This document shows, in pieces, positions 1 through 6,709 of a stretch of 7,206 bases of DNA. Within the stretch, counting starts at the first letter, position 1, and the number at the start of each line of letters is the position of its first letter. Position numbers and translations under genes: made by a program. The notes under the pieces were generated by a model that was given only the letters and a program-made list of their open reading frames with translations, did not search any database and had not been told where the DNA came from. Source of the stretch: Chloroflexi bacterium RBG_16_70_13 (GTDB lineage: Bacteria; Chloroflexota; Limnocylindria; Limnocylindrales; CSP1-4); the NCBI GenBank assembly GCA_001795245.1, contig MGOD01000118.1, forward strand, positions 13,193-20,398, given 5' to 3'.

Positions 1-222
1 CGGGCCGACGGCCAGGATTCGACCCTCCCAGCAGGCGATGACCTGGCCGCCATCGGCCGTGGCCTCGTCGGCACCCGGCGCGCCGGCGAGTGCGGGATCG
101 TCCTGGGCGGAGCCCCGCCGGAGCCCGCCGGCCAGCGTGGCGATCTCGGCGGCTCCCTCGACGAGGAGGCCGGGCAGGCCTTCCGCGGCCCGGCCGCCCT
201 GGATGAGGCGGAGAGAGCTCAC
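1..222 (-). CDS. hutI: Imidazolonepropionase, N-terminal 74 residues (partial, runs off the left edge)
   Basis: HutI hydrolyses 4-imidazolone-5-propionate to N-formimino-L-glutamate, the third step of histidine breakdown, in the cytoplasm. The GTG start at 222 overlaps the ftcD stop codon as GTGA (219-222), and the frame stays open for 74 codons to the window edge. The visible part opens with a short hydrophobic strand (LLVEGAAEIATLAGGLRRG) and ends with VIACWEGRILAVGP, the strand-turn pattern of the N-terminal beta-sandwich of amidohydrolases. The metal-binding HxH motif lies beyond the window. About 25 alanine/glycine/aspartate-rich residues separate the two halves, probably a surface loop. 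The fold is read from sequence; the HutI assignment rests on position directly after hutH, hutU and ftcD, so another amidohydrolase cannot be strictly excluded. The 4-base overlap suggests translational coupling to ftcD. Confidence 0.83.
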   Translation of the reverse strand, partial: MSSLRLIQGGRAAEGLPGLLVEGAAEIATLAGGLRRGSAQDDPALAGAPGADEATADGGQVIACWEGRILAVGP

Positions 223-1208
223 GAGCCTGCCGCCCGGGCCTCGCCCGCCGCCCTGGCCGCCTCGAGGCGGAGCTCGAGGGCCATCATCGGGTCCGCGTCC
301 CGCAGCCGGATCGCCGTCGCGGCGGCGGCGAAGCGATCCTCGATGGCCGCCTCAACAGATACCCCGGCGTGATTCGCAACGGCCATGAACGCGGCCAGCG
401 GAGCGAGCCCGATGAGCTCGGATTCGCGCAGCCCGACCCCGTCCTCGGCCGCGACCGCGCTGACCTCCTCCCAGACGCGCCACAGCGGCGTCGTCTCGAA
501 GTCGAGGAGGTTCATCGAGACCTGGGCGCAGTCGAGCTCGTCGATCATGAAGCCGTTCGCCTGGACGGCCGGCAGTCCGCCGCCCGACTCGCGGACCCGC
601 CGGGCGATCCGCCTGGCGAGGTCGACGTCGTCCGCTTCGAGGTTGATGTTCCAGGCGATGAGGAACGGGCGGGCCCCGACGGCCATGGCGCCGGCCCGCG
701 GGTGCGTCCGCGCCGGCCCGTAATCCGGGCCCCGTCCGCTCGTCGCGATCTCGTCGCGAAGGCCCTCGTAGCCGCCGCGCCGGACGTCGGCCAGGCGGAT
801 GCGGTCGGGCCGCGTGGCGGCCTTCGCGTAGAGGAAGACCGGGATCCCGAACCGCTCCGCCATGGCTCGCCCGAACATCCGGGCCTGGGCGATCGCCTGG
901 TCCATCGTCGTCTCGCCCAGGGGCACGAACGGCACGACGTCGACGGCCCCGATCCTGGGGTGTTCGCCAGTGTGCTGCTCCATGTCGATCTCGCGGATCG
1001 CCATCGCGATCGTCGCTTCGAGGGCCCGGGACACCGCCTCGGCCTCGCCGGCGATGGTCAGGACGGACCGGTTGTGGGACGCGTCCGAGGTCCGGTCGAG
1101 GAGGTGGACGCCGGGGGTCGTGGTGACGGCCTCCGCGATCGCGTCCACGACCTCGGGGCGGCGACCCTCCGAGTAGTTCGGGACGGACTCGATGAGCATC
1201 GTGCACAT
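219..1208 (-). CDS. ftcD: Glutamate formimidoyltransferase (monofunctional)
   Basis: This cytoplasmic enzyme moves the formimino group of N-formimino-L-glutamate to tetrahydrofolate, giving glutamate and 5-formimino-THF. The 329-residue product covers both formiminotransferase subdomains. Visible family motifs are VPNYSEGR (9-16), SHNRSVLTIAG (44-54), HTGEHPRIGAVDVVPFVP (79-96), ATRPDRIRLADVRRG (131-145), PDYGPARTHPRAGAMAVGAR (161-180), FLIAWNINL (182-190) and AQVSMNLLDFETT (228-240). His83 in GEHPR corresponds to the catalytic His82 of mammalian FTCD. The cyclodeaminase domain of the animal enzyme is absent; the protein ends about 45 residues after the second subdomain. The start is ATG 1208, preceded by GGTGG 4 bases upstream; ATG 1199 (Met4) is an alternative, since most homologues begin near LIESVPN. 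hutU lies 66 bases upstream and hutI overlaps the stop by 4 bases. Confidence 0.96.
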   Translation of the reverse strand: MCTMLIESVPNYSEGRRPEVVDAIAEAVTTTPGVHLLDRTSDASHNRSVLTIAGEAEAVSRALEATIAMAIREIDMEQHTGEHPRIGAVDVVPFVPLGETTMDQAIAQARMFGRAMAERFGIPVFLYAKAATRPDRIRLADVRRGGYEGLRDEIATSGRGPDYGPARTHPRAGAMAVGARPFLIAWNINLEADDVDLARRIARRVRESGGGLPAVQANGFMIDELDCAQVSMNLLDFETTPLWRVWEEVSAVAAEDGVGLRESELIGLAPLAAFMAVANHAGVSVEAAIEDRFAAAATAIRLRDADPMMALELRLEAARAAGEARAAGS

Positions 1209-1274
1209 CGTGCCACCGGCGCCGGTCGGGTACTCGGCGTCCAGGCCCGCCCCCCCGCCCTGCTCCCGGATGGG
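1209..1274 (-). other. hutU-ftcD intergenic spacer with a 12-bp palindrome
   Basis: The spacer is 66 bases. It contains a perfect 12-bp palindrome (ACCGGCGCCGGT, 1215-1226) whose ftcD-proximal end includes part of the GGTGG ribosome-binding candidate. No U-tract follows, so it is not a canonical terminator. The spacer is exactly 22 codons and has no stop in the shared hutU/ftcD frame. Confidence 0.5.
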
Positions 1275-2963
1275 CTAGACGGGATCGTCCAGCATCGGGA
1301 TGATGACCGCGCGCTCCCGCGCGACCTCGATCGCCCGCTCGTAGCCGGCGTCGACGTGGCGCAGGACGCCCATCGCCGGATCCGTCGTGAGGACCCGTTC
1401 GAGCTTCCGGGCCGCGAGGTCCGTCCCGTCGGCGACGACGACCATCCCGGCGTGCTGCGAGTAGCCGATCCCGACGCCGCCGCCGTGGTGGATGCTGACC
1501 CACGTCGCCCCGGCGGCCGTGTTCACGAGGGCGTTGAGGAGCGGCCAGTCGGCGACGGCGTCCGTGCCATCGAGCATCGCCTCGGTTTCGCGGTTCGGCG
1601 AGGCGACGGACCCTGAGTCGAGGTGATCGCGGCCGATGACGATCGGGGCCGCGACCTCGCCGGTCCGGACGAGCTCGTTGAAGGCGAGGCCGGCCTTCGC
1701 CCGCTCGCCGTAGCCGAGCCAGCAGATCCGGGCCGGCAGGCCCTGGAAGGGGACCTTGGCCTCGGCCATCTCGATCCAGCGACGCAGCCCCTCGTCGTCG
1801 GGGAAGAGCTCGAGGATCGCCCGGTCGGTGCGCAGGATGTCGGCCGGGTCACCGCTCAGCGCAGCCCACCGGAACGGCCCGCGGCCCTCGCAGAACTGCG
1901 GCCGGATGAAGGCCGGCACGAAGCCCGGGTAGTCGAAGGCGTTCTCGACACCGGCCTCGGCGGCCATCGCTCGGAGGTTGTTGCCGTAGTCGAAGACGAC
2001 GGCGCCGTCGCGGAGGAAGGACAGCATCGCCCGGACGTGGTCGCCCATCGAGCGGATCGAGCGGCGGATGTACTCGTCCGGCTGCGAGGCCCGGAGGATG
2101 ATCGCGTCGCCGAGGGCGATCTCGGCGGGCACGTAACCGTCGAGTGGGTCGTGGGCCGAGGTCTGGTCGGTGACGACGTCGAAGCGCTCTCCCGCCTTCG
2201 CCCAGGCGGGCTCGATCTCGGCGGCGTTGCCGACGAGGGCGATGCTCCGGGCCTGGCCCGCGGCCGCCCAGGCCCGGGCCTGCGCCAAGGCCTCCCCCGC
2301 ATCGGCGGTGAGGGCGTCGACGTAGCCGATGTCGAGGCGCCGTCGAGCGCGCCCCTCGTCGACCTCGATGGCCAGGCAGACCCCCTCGTTCATCGTCACG
2401 GCCAGGGGCTGGGCCCCGCCCATCCCGCCGAGGCCGGCGGTCAGCGTCACCCGCCCCCGGAGCGTCCCCCCGAAGTGCTGGCGGGCGAGCTCGGCGAACG
2501 TCTCGTAGGTGCCCTGGAGGATCCCCTGGGTCCCGATGTAGATCCAGGACCCGGCGGTCATCTGGCCGTACATCATCAGGCCGCGCCGCTCGAGGTCGCG
2601 GAAGTGGTCCCAGGTCGCCCACTTCCCCACGAGGTTGGAATTGGCGATGAGGACCCGCGGCGCCCACTCGTTCGTGCGGAGCACGCCGACGGGCTTACCG
2701 CTCTGGATGAGGAGCGTCTCGTCGTCGGCGAGTCGGCGGAGCGCCCGGACGATCGCGTCGAAGGCGGCCCAGCTGCGGGCAGCCCGGCCCGTGCCGCCGT
2801 AGACGACGAGGTTGTCGGGGTCCTCGGCGACCTCCGGGTCGAGGTTGTTCATGAGCATCCGGAGGACCGCCTCCTGCTGCCAGCCGCGGCAGGAGATCCG
2901 GGTGCCGCGCGGGGCACGGACCGGCCGCGCGCCTGGCAGAACCGAACGAGCGGCTTCGGTCAT
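1275..2963 (-). CDS. hutU: Urocanate hydratase (urocanase)
   Basis: HutU uses tightly bound NAD+ to hydrate urocanate to 4-imidazolone-5-propionate, the second step of histidine degradation, in the cytoplasm. The 562-residue product matches the usual bacterial length of about 550-560 and is collinear with the family. Motifs include [13 protein letters not shown] (53-65), [11 protein letters not shown] (87-97), [13 protein letters not shown] (106-118), [18 protein letters not shown] (130-147), the NAD-binding stretch [15 protein letters not shown] (174-188), [12 protein letters not shown] (263-274), FDYGNN (324-329), [12 protein letters not shown] (362-373), [10 protein letters not shown] (410-419), with Cys414 equivalent to the catalytic cysteine of Pseudomonas urocanase, and [19 protein letters not shown] (445-463). 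The ATG at 2963 was chosen because homology begins just after it; the frame is open upstream to 3251, but that part is low-complexity Arg/Ser/Pro. There is no good Shine-Dalgarno; TACGAT ends 6 bases upstream, so the mRNA may be leaderless. Confidence 0.98.
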   Translation of the reverse strand: MTEAARSVLPGARPVRAPRGTRISCRGWQQEAVLRMLMNNLDPEVAEDPDNLVVYGGTGRAARSWAAFDAIVRALRRLADDETLLIQSGKPVGVLRTNEWAPRVLIANSNLVGKWATWDHFRDLERRGLMMYGQMTAGSWIYIGTQGILQGTYETFAELARQHFGGTLRGRVTLTAGLGGMGGAQPLAVTMNEGVCLAIEVDEGRARRRLDIGYVDALTADAGEALAQARAWAAAGQARSIALVGNAAEIEPAWAKAGERFDVVTDQTSAHDPLDGYVPAEIALGDAIILRASQPDEYIRRSIRSMGDHVRAMLSFLRDGAVVFDYGNNLRAMAAEAGVENAFDYPGFVPAFIRPQFCEGRGPFRWAALSGDPADILRTDRAILELFPDDEGLRRWIEMAEAKVPFQGLPARICWLGYGERAKAGLAFNELVRTGEVAAPIVIGRDHLDSGSVASPNRETEAMLDGTDAVADWPLLNALVNTAAGATWVSIHHGGGVGIGYSQHAGMVVVADGTDLAARKLERVLTTDPAMGVLRHVDAGYERAIEVARERAVIIPMLDDPV

Positions 2964-3063
2964 GGCCCCATCGTAGGCCGCGGTGGCAGGCCTCGGGCGG
3001 TCCACGGGGCCTCGCGGTCGCGGCGACGCGGCGCGATCGCGGGCAGCCTCGGCGTCCGGGGGC
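2964..3063 (-). other. 100-base gap upstream of hutU
   Basis: This is the longest non-coding stretch inside the minus-strand cluster. It carries the hutU -10-like hexamer (2970-2975) and short GC palindromes such as CGCGATCGCG (3032-3041). No -35 hexamer at normal spacing and no stem followed by a T-run was found. The gap length and the -10 suggest a second transcription unit starts here. Confidence 0.45.
2970..2975 (-). promoter_or_regulatory. -10 element of hutU, probably leaderless
   Basis: On the minus strand TACGAT (TANNNT type) ends exactly 6 bases before the hutU ATG at 2963. Transcription from it would begin at or next to the A of ATG. No TTGACA-like -35 sits 16-18 bases upstream; the nearest, TGGACC, is 23 bases away. 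The lack of a Shine-Dalgarno supports a leaderless start. This is inference from spacing. Confidence 0.45.
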
Positions 3064-3648
3064 TCAGCTCCCGCGGCGGGCCGAGACGAGCGACGCCGCC
3101 GCGACGATGACGACGATGAGGGCCACCGCTCCGCCGCTGGCGACGACGATCCACGGCAGGGCGAAGCCGCCACCGCCGTTCTCCGGAGCGCCCGGCCCCG
3201 CGGCGTCATCCGGTGGCGTTCCCTCGCCGAAGGCCTCGATCGTCTCGTCACGGAGCTGCTGGCCCCCCGGCGTGGAGAGATCGGCCCAGGGCGAGCAGAT
3301 GTTGGGCTGGAGGAAGCCGTCGGCCACGAAAGCCACCATCACGAGCTCCTGGCCGACGGTCAGCGGGATCCCGCAGTTGGCGCCGTCGCCGCTCATGATC
3401 GGGATGTCGGAGACCTCGCTCGAGCCCTGGTACCAGCGCTCGACGTGGAAGGTCCCGCGTTGCGTCGTGGCATCCATGGCGACGACGGCGCCGGTCAGGA
3501 CCATCGTGTCGGGCTGGCCGACATACGTCGCGATCGGCTGCGGCTCCATGCACGAGCAGGCGTATGCGCAGCCCGGATACGCGAGCCCGAGGAGGCTGAA
3601 GCCGCCCGCGAGGACGGCCACCGCGAGGGTGATCCGAAGGTGGCGCAC
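3064..3648 (-). CDS. Secreted, C-terminally anchored TIMP/NTR-like protein
   Basis: The 194-residue protein starts at GTG 3648 behind a strong Shine-Dalgarno (GGGAGGG, 5-base spacer). Residues 1-30 form a signal peptide: basic RHLR, a hydrophobic core, then CAYA. Likely cleavage after Ala30 leaves a mature N-terminus of Cys-Ser-Cys, the arrangement of TIMP metalloproteinase inhibitors. Further cysteines are Cys92 ([17 protein letters not shown]) and Cys118 ([11 protein letters not shown]), mature positions 62 and 88; TIMP-1 pairs Cys1-Cys70 and Cys3-Cys99. The third TIMP disulfide of this module is missing. Residues about 143-163 are a Gly/Pro/Asp-rich linker, and 167-189 a transmembrane helix followed by RRGS, so the domain should face outward. 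It lies 11 bases downstream of the lipoprotein gene and is probably co-transcribed. The extracellular OB-fold domain is well supported by pattern; protease inhibition is only a possibility. Confidence 0.85.
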   Translation of the reverse strand: MRHLRITLAVAVLAGGFSLLGLAYPGCAYACSCMEPQPIATYVGQPDTMVLTGAVVAMDATTQRGTFHVERWYQGSSEVSDIPIMSGDGANCGIPLTVGQELVMVAFVADGFLQPNICSPWADLSTPGGQQLRDETIEAFGEGTPPDDAAGPGAPENGGGGFALPWIVVASGGAVALIVVIVAAASLVSARRGS

Positions 3649-3653
3649 GTGGA

Positions 3654-3660
3654 CCCTCCC
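3654..3660 (-). promoter_or_regulatory. Shine-Dalgarno of the TIMP-like gene
   Basis: GGGAGGG on the minus strand lies 5 bases before GTG 3648. It fixes this GTG as the start rather than the upstream open frame reaching 3780, which would overlap the lipoprotein gene and bury the signal peptide. Confidence 0.7.
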
Positions 3661-4277
3661 TAGGGGCGGAGGTTTTCGACGAGGTGCTCGCCCAGGCGCC
3701 GCTCGCCGGCGGCCGAGACCGAGATGAGCACCTGGCGCGTCTCGAGCCAGACGTGGTAGGTGCGAAGACCACCGACACACGTCCCGATGTAGACGGTGAA
3801 ACCCCCGATTTCGGTTTCCGCGTGGCCCTGGACGCCGTCCGCCTGTGAGCAGGCGCCCTCGTCGAAGGAGTCGCGCCAGTCGCGGAAGGCAGCCCCGTCG
3901 AGCGAGCCGGGCAGCAGCCGCACGACGATCGCATAGGCAAACTCGCCGGTCGCAGGATCGACCGCAATCCCGGCGGCGATCGAGGCCGCAACGGCCTCCA
4001 GCTGCGGGTCACCGAGCGCGGCGGCCTCGGCGTCGGGGCTTTCGACGAGGTCCAGCCCGTCGACCGACTCCGGCAGGATCTCGAGGAGCGTCGAATCGAT
4101 GACGACGCCCGAGGTCGGGACGAGCGTCGCCGGCGGACCGGGCGTGGCCGGCGCCGTCGGCGGGATCGTCTCGCCGATCGACGGCGGCGGCGAGGTCGCC
4201 ACCGGGGCGCAGGCCGCCGCGACGCATGCCGCCACGACGATCACCGCCGACAGCAGGGACCCCGCTCGGACCCTCAC
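3660..4277 (-). CDS. Hypothetical lipoprotein with proline-rich linker
   Basis: I do not recognise a named family for this 205-residue protein. Residues 1-18 form a lipoprotein signal peptide ending in a good lipobox, VAAC18; a second cysteine in AAAC23 is an alternative acylation site. Residues 24-55 are Pro/Thr/Ser/Ala-rich and look like a flexible stalk. The rest (about 58-205) is a compact alpha/beta-looking domain with ILPESVDGLDLV, two cysteines (Cys143, Cys167) that could form a disulfide, and strands FTVYIGT and RQVLISVSA. Its GTG start at 4277 overlaps the stop of the acetyltransferase gene as GTGA (4274-4277), indicating translational coupling, and the TIMP-like gene follows after 11 bases. 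The product should sit on the outer face of the cytoplasmic membrane. Substrate binding or partnership with the TIMP-like protein is possible but not shown. Confidence 0.85.
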   Translation of the reverse strand: MRVRAGSLLSAVIVVAACVAAACAPVATSPPPSIGETIPPTAPATPGPPATLVPTSGVVIDSTLLEILPESVDGLDLVESPDAEAAALGDPQLEAVAASIAAGIAVDPATGEFAYAIVVRLLPGSLDGAAFRDWRDSFDEGACSQADGVQGHAETEIGGFTVYIGTCVGGLRTYHVWLETRQVLISVSAAGERRLGEHLVENLRP

Positions 4278-5038
4278 AGGTCCCGCCGGAGGACCGGGTA
4301 GCGCTCGTCGTCGACGGCGATTGCGAAGCCGCAGGCGATCCAGAACTCGGGCGTCGCGGCGCTCGTCGAGTCCGGCCGCGTTCCGCGTTCCGGGTACGCC
4401 TCGACGGCGGCAAAGCCGCGGCCGGCGAGGTCGTCGCAGACGGCGGCCACGAGGCGCCGGGCGTGGCCGGCGCCGCGGGCCTCGGGCGTGGTCGCGATGC
4501 AGGTGATGACCGCCGGGAGGGGCGTCGCCGGAAGGCGCGGATAGAGATCTCGCAGGCGTTGCGCGCGGGGGTAGGCCGAGAGTGGCCCGAACTGGACGTA
4601 GGCGACGGACCGACCATCGACCTCGAGGACCTTGGCGTACGTGCCGAAGACGGCCAGGCCGCGGCCGAGGAGCTGGAGCTTCCGTGGCTGGTCGGCGCCG
4701 ATCGTCGGCCGCGCCTCGCGACGCGGCGCGAACGGGTTGTCCGCGGGCTCGTCATCGTCGTCGCCGAACGGGTTGAAGGACGGCCGCGCCCCGGCCGGGG
4801 CGAAGGGATTGAAGGCGGGCCCGCCGGAGGCGGGGGCGAACGGGTTGGCGGCAGCCGGCTTCGGGGCCGGCGTCGGCGCGGCAGTGGGGTCCCACCACGA
4901 CAGCCGGGCGGCCTTCGATCCCCGCTCGGCGTCCTCCCAGTAGTCGCAGCTCCGGTGGTCGAAACCGGGGTCGGCGCAGGGCGGAAGCCGGGCGAACCCG
5001 TCCGCATCGCGGACGTCGAGAATTCGAACGCCGGCCAT
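4274..5038 (-). CDS. GNAT-family N-acetyltransferase with NPF-repeat insert
   Basis: The 254-residue protein is probably an acetyl-CoA-dependent N-acetyltransferase of unknown substrate, cytoplasmic. Residues 1-50 form an N-terminal module with PCADPGFDHRSCDYWED (two cysteines, 21 and 31) and SKAARLSWW. Residues 51-105 are low complexity: a Pro/Ala stretch, then four NPF motifs at 65, 77, 89 and 101, spaced exactly 12 residues. The GNAT core follows: AKVLEVDGRSVAYVQFGPL (135-153), then motif A ITCIATTPEARGAGHARRLV (178-197), where RGAGHA is the acetyl-CoA pyrophosphate-binding loop, and FWIACGFAI (232-240), the usual C-terminal strand-helix. ATG 5038 lies 6 bases after the hutH stop, with no clear Shine-Dalgarno, so translation is probably coupled to hutH. 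The next gene overlaps by 4 bases. Acetylation of a histidine-pathway compound is speculation from position only. Confidence 0.9.
   Translation of the reverse strand: MAGVRILDVRDADGFARLPPCADPGFDHRSCDYWEDAERGSKAARLSWWDPTAAPTPAPKPAAANPFAPASGGPAFNPFAPAGARPSFNPFGDDDDEPADNPFAPRREARPTIGADQPRKLQLLGRGLAVFGTYAKVLEVDGRSVAYVQFGPLSAYPRAQRLRDLYPRLPATPLPAVITCIATTPEARGAGHARRLVAAVCDDLAGRGFAAVEAYPERGTRPDSTSAATPEFWIACGFAIAVDDERYPVLRRDL
4724..4846 (-). repeat. 36-bp in-frame tandem repeat encoding NPF units
   Basis: Units run 4846-4811, 4810-4775, 4774-4739 and a partial 4738-4724. They encode NPFAPASGGPAF, NPFAPAGARPSF, NPFGDDDDEPAD and NPFAP. The first bases of each unit stay close (AACCCGTTC or AATCCCTTC), while the rest has diverged, including at synonymous sites. 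This is an old protein-level repeat, not a recent slippage product. It lies between the N-terminal module and GNAT core of the acetyltransferase. Confidence 0.85.
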
Positions 5039-5044
5039 GCCGGC

Positions 5045-6691
5045 TCAGGCCTGCGCGCGCGGGCCCGCGCCCGCGCCCGCCAGGGTCGCCAGGGTCGCCA
5101 GGGCACCGTCGCGGACGAGCACGGTAGCGGCCGCGAGATCCGGGCCGAGCTCGCGGTCGGCGTCGAGGTGACGGGCCACAGCTCGGACCCGGGCGTGGGC
5201 GGCGCGGACGCCGGCGCCCGGCACGACGCCGGGGAGCGACGCGAGCCGGAGATCGAGGGCCTGGGCCGCGCAGAGCGCCTCGATGGCCACGATCCGCTCG
5301 ACGTGATCCAGGACCTGGCGGGCGTGGCGGCCGGCGATCGGGCCCATCGAGACATGGTCCTCCTGGTTCGCGCTCGTGGGGATCGAGTCGACGGATGCCG
5401 GATGGGCAAGGACCTTGTTCTCGGATGCAAGGGCGGCGGCCGTGTACTGGAGGAGCATCAAGCCGGAGTCGAGGCCCGACGCCGGTGCCAGGAAGGCCGG
5501 CAGCCCGCCGTTGAGGTGCGGGTCGAGGAGCAGGGCGGTCCGGCGCTCGCTGATCGCGCCGAGCTCGGCGAGGGCGAGCTTGGCGAAATCGAGGGCGAGG
5601 GCGACCGGCTCGCCGTGGAAGTTGCCGCCCGAGATGACGAGGCCGCCGCCGGTCGCGAGGGCGCTCGCGTCGGTCGCGCCACCACCCGGAAAGACGAGCG
5701 GGTTGTCGGTGGCCGAGTTGAGCTCGATGTCGAGGACCCGCCGGAGGTGGTCGAGCGCATCCCGGACGGCGCCGTGGACCTGGGGGATGCAGCGGAGCGA
5801 GTAGGGGTCCTGGACCTTGTGCGACGACCCGTGATGGGACGCCTGGAGACCGGACTCGACGAGGAGCCCGCGGAGCTCGGCGGCGACCTCGACCTGCCCG
5901 GGGTGCGGCCGGGCGAGCTGGTAGGCCGCGGAGAACGCGACGTCGGTCCCGAGGAGCGCCTCCACGCTCATCGCGGCGACGGTGCTCGCCGTGCGCACGA
6001 GGCGGTCGGCGTCGGCCAGGAGGAGCGCCCCGAGGGCCGACATCAGCTGGGTCCCGTTGAGGAGGGCGAGGCCCTCCTTCGGCCCCAGGGCCAGCGGCTC
6101 CAGGCCGACCTCGCGAAGGGCGACGAGGGCCGGCACGATCTGCCCGTTGAGCTCCGCGGTACCCCGGCCGATGAGCGGCAGGGCGAGATGGGCGAGCGGC
6201 GCGAGGTCGCCTGACGCGCCCACGGATCCCTGGGCCGGCACGACCGGGTGGACGTCGAGCCGCAGGAAGTCGAGAAGCCGATCGACGACGAGCGGTCGCA
6301 CCCCGGAATGGCCCAGGGCCAGCGTGTTGGCTCGCAGCAGGAGCATTGCCCGCACGACGTCCCGCGGCAATGGCTCGCCGACGCCCACGGCATGGCTGAC
6401 GAGGAGGTTCTCCTGGAGCCGCTCGACGTCGGCCGCGTCGATCGAGCGATCGGCCAGCGCCCCGAAGCCGGTCGTGACCCCGTACACCACGGCGCCCTCG
6501 GCGACGAGCCGCTCGATGACCTCGCGGGCCTCCTGCATCCGCGCCCGGGCGTGGACGTCGAGCGCGGCAGCGGCCCCGTGGCGAGCGACGGCCTCGACAT
6601 CGAGGATCGTCAGGTCCGCGCCGGTGAGGACGATCGTGCCGTCCCCTGCCGGCACCGGCGACCGCTGGGGCACGAAGTGGGGGTCGGTCAC
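5045..6691 (-). CDS. hutH: Histidine ammonia-lyase
   Basis: HutH removes ammonia from L-histidine to give trans-urocanate, committing histidine to degradation in the cytoplasm. The 548-residue product carries the Ala-Ser-Gly triad (159-161, within GSVGASGDLAPLAHLAL) that cyclises to the MIO electrophile. Other motifs are VVYGVTTGFGALADRSI (68-84, catalytic Tyr70), LLVSHAVGVGEPLPR (96-110), GHSGVRP (127-133), LNGTQL (211-216), DPYSLRCIPQVHG (295-307), ELNSATDNPLV (323-333) and SANQEDHVSMGPI (440-452). Ser99-His100 and Glu444 are the histidine-type selectivity residues, arguing against a phenylalanine or tyrosine lyase. The start is GTG 6691, with homology from about residue 19; ATG codons farther upstream would run into the divergent dedA gene. 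TATCCT ends 6 bases before the GTG and no Shine-Dalgarno is visible, so a leaderless mRNA is likely. The C-terminus ends in Ala/Gly-rich residues. Confidence 0.98.
   Translation of the reverse strand: MTDPHFVPQRSPVPAGDGTIVLTGADLTILDVEAVARHGAAAALDVHARARMQEAREVIERLVAEGAVVYGVTTGFGALADRSIDAADVERLQENLLVSHAVGVGEPLPRDVVRAMLLLRANTLALGHSGVRPLVVDRLLDFLRLDVHPVVPAQGSVGASGDLAPLAHLALPLIGRGTAELNGQIVPALVALREVGLEPLALGPKEGLALLNGTQLMSALGALLLADADRLVRTASTVAAMSVEALLGTDVAFSAAYQLARPHPGQVEVAAELRGLLVESGLQASHHGSSHKVQDPYSLRCIPQVHGAVRDALDHLRRVLDIELNSATDNPLVFPGGGATDASALATGGGLVISGGNFHGEPVALALDFAKLALAELGAISERRTALLLDPHLNGGLPAFLAPASGLDSGLMLLQYTAAALASENKVLAHPASVDSIPTSANQEDHVSMGPIAGRHARQVLDHVERIVAIEALCAAQALDLRLASLPGVVPGAGVRAAHARVRAVARHLDADRELGPDLAAATVLVRDGALATLATLAGAGAGPRAQA
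5081..5103. repeat. 9-bp direct repeat at the 3' end of hutH
   Basis: CAGGGTCGC occurs twice in tandem (5081-5098) followed by CAGGG. On the coding strand it encodes LATLATLAG near the HutH C-terminus. It is short, in frame and outside conserved motifs, so copy-number change would be tolerated. Confidence 0.6.
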
Positions 6692-6697
6692 GCCCGC

Positions 6698-6703
6698 AGG
6701 ATA
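6698..6703 (-). promoter_or_regulatory. -10 element of hutH, probably leaderless
   Basis: On the minus strand TATCCT ends exactly 6 bases before the GTG start at 6691, the same spacing as at hutU. A polymerase using it would start at or beside the start codon. No recognisable -35 and no HutC-type operator was seen around it. Confidence 0.5.
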
Positions 6704-6709
6704 GTCGGC

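Noticed and set aside
1623..3110. 495-codon plus-strand open frame
   Set aside because: It is the antisense shadow of hutU, with low-complexity composition and no domain.
2964..3251. 96-residue N-terminal extension of HutU
   Set aside because: The extension is Arg/Ser/Pro low complexity, overlaps the TIMP-like gene and is not part of known urocanases; homology begins just after ATG 2963.
5057..5070. 14-bp perfect palindrome GCGCGGGCCCGCGC near the hutH stop as a terminator
   Set aside because: It lies inside the coding region, has no loop and no T-run, and the next gene starts 6 bases after the stop. It encodes Ala/Gly/Pro-type residues and GC palindromes are common here.
4226..6214. 662-codon plus-strand open frame
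   Set aside because: It is antisense to hutH and the acetyltransferase gene, both with clear family motifs. The translation is Arg/Gly/Glu-rich low complexity with no recognisable motif, typical of stop-poor shadow frames in high-GC DNA.
5045..6691. HutH as a phenylalanine or tyrosine ammonia-lyase, suggested by YGVTTGFG
   Set aside because: Ser99-His100 and NQEDHVSM with Glu444 are histidine-type selectivity residues, and the gene is in a hut cluster.
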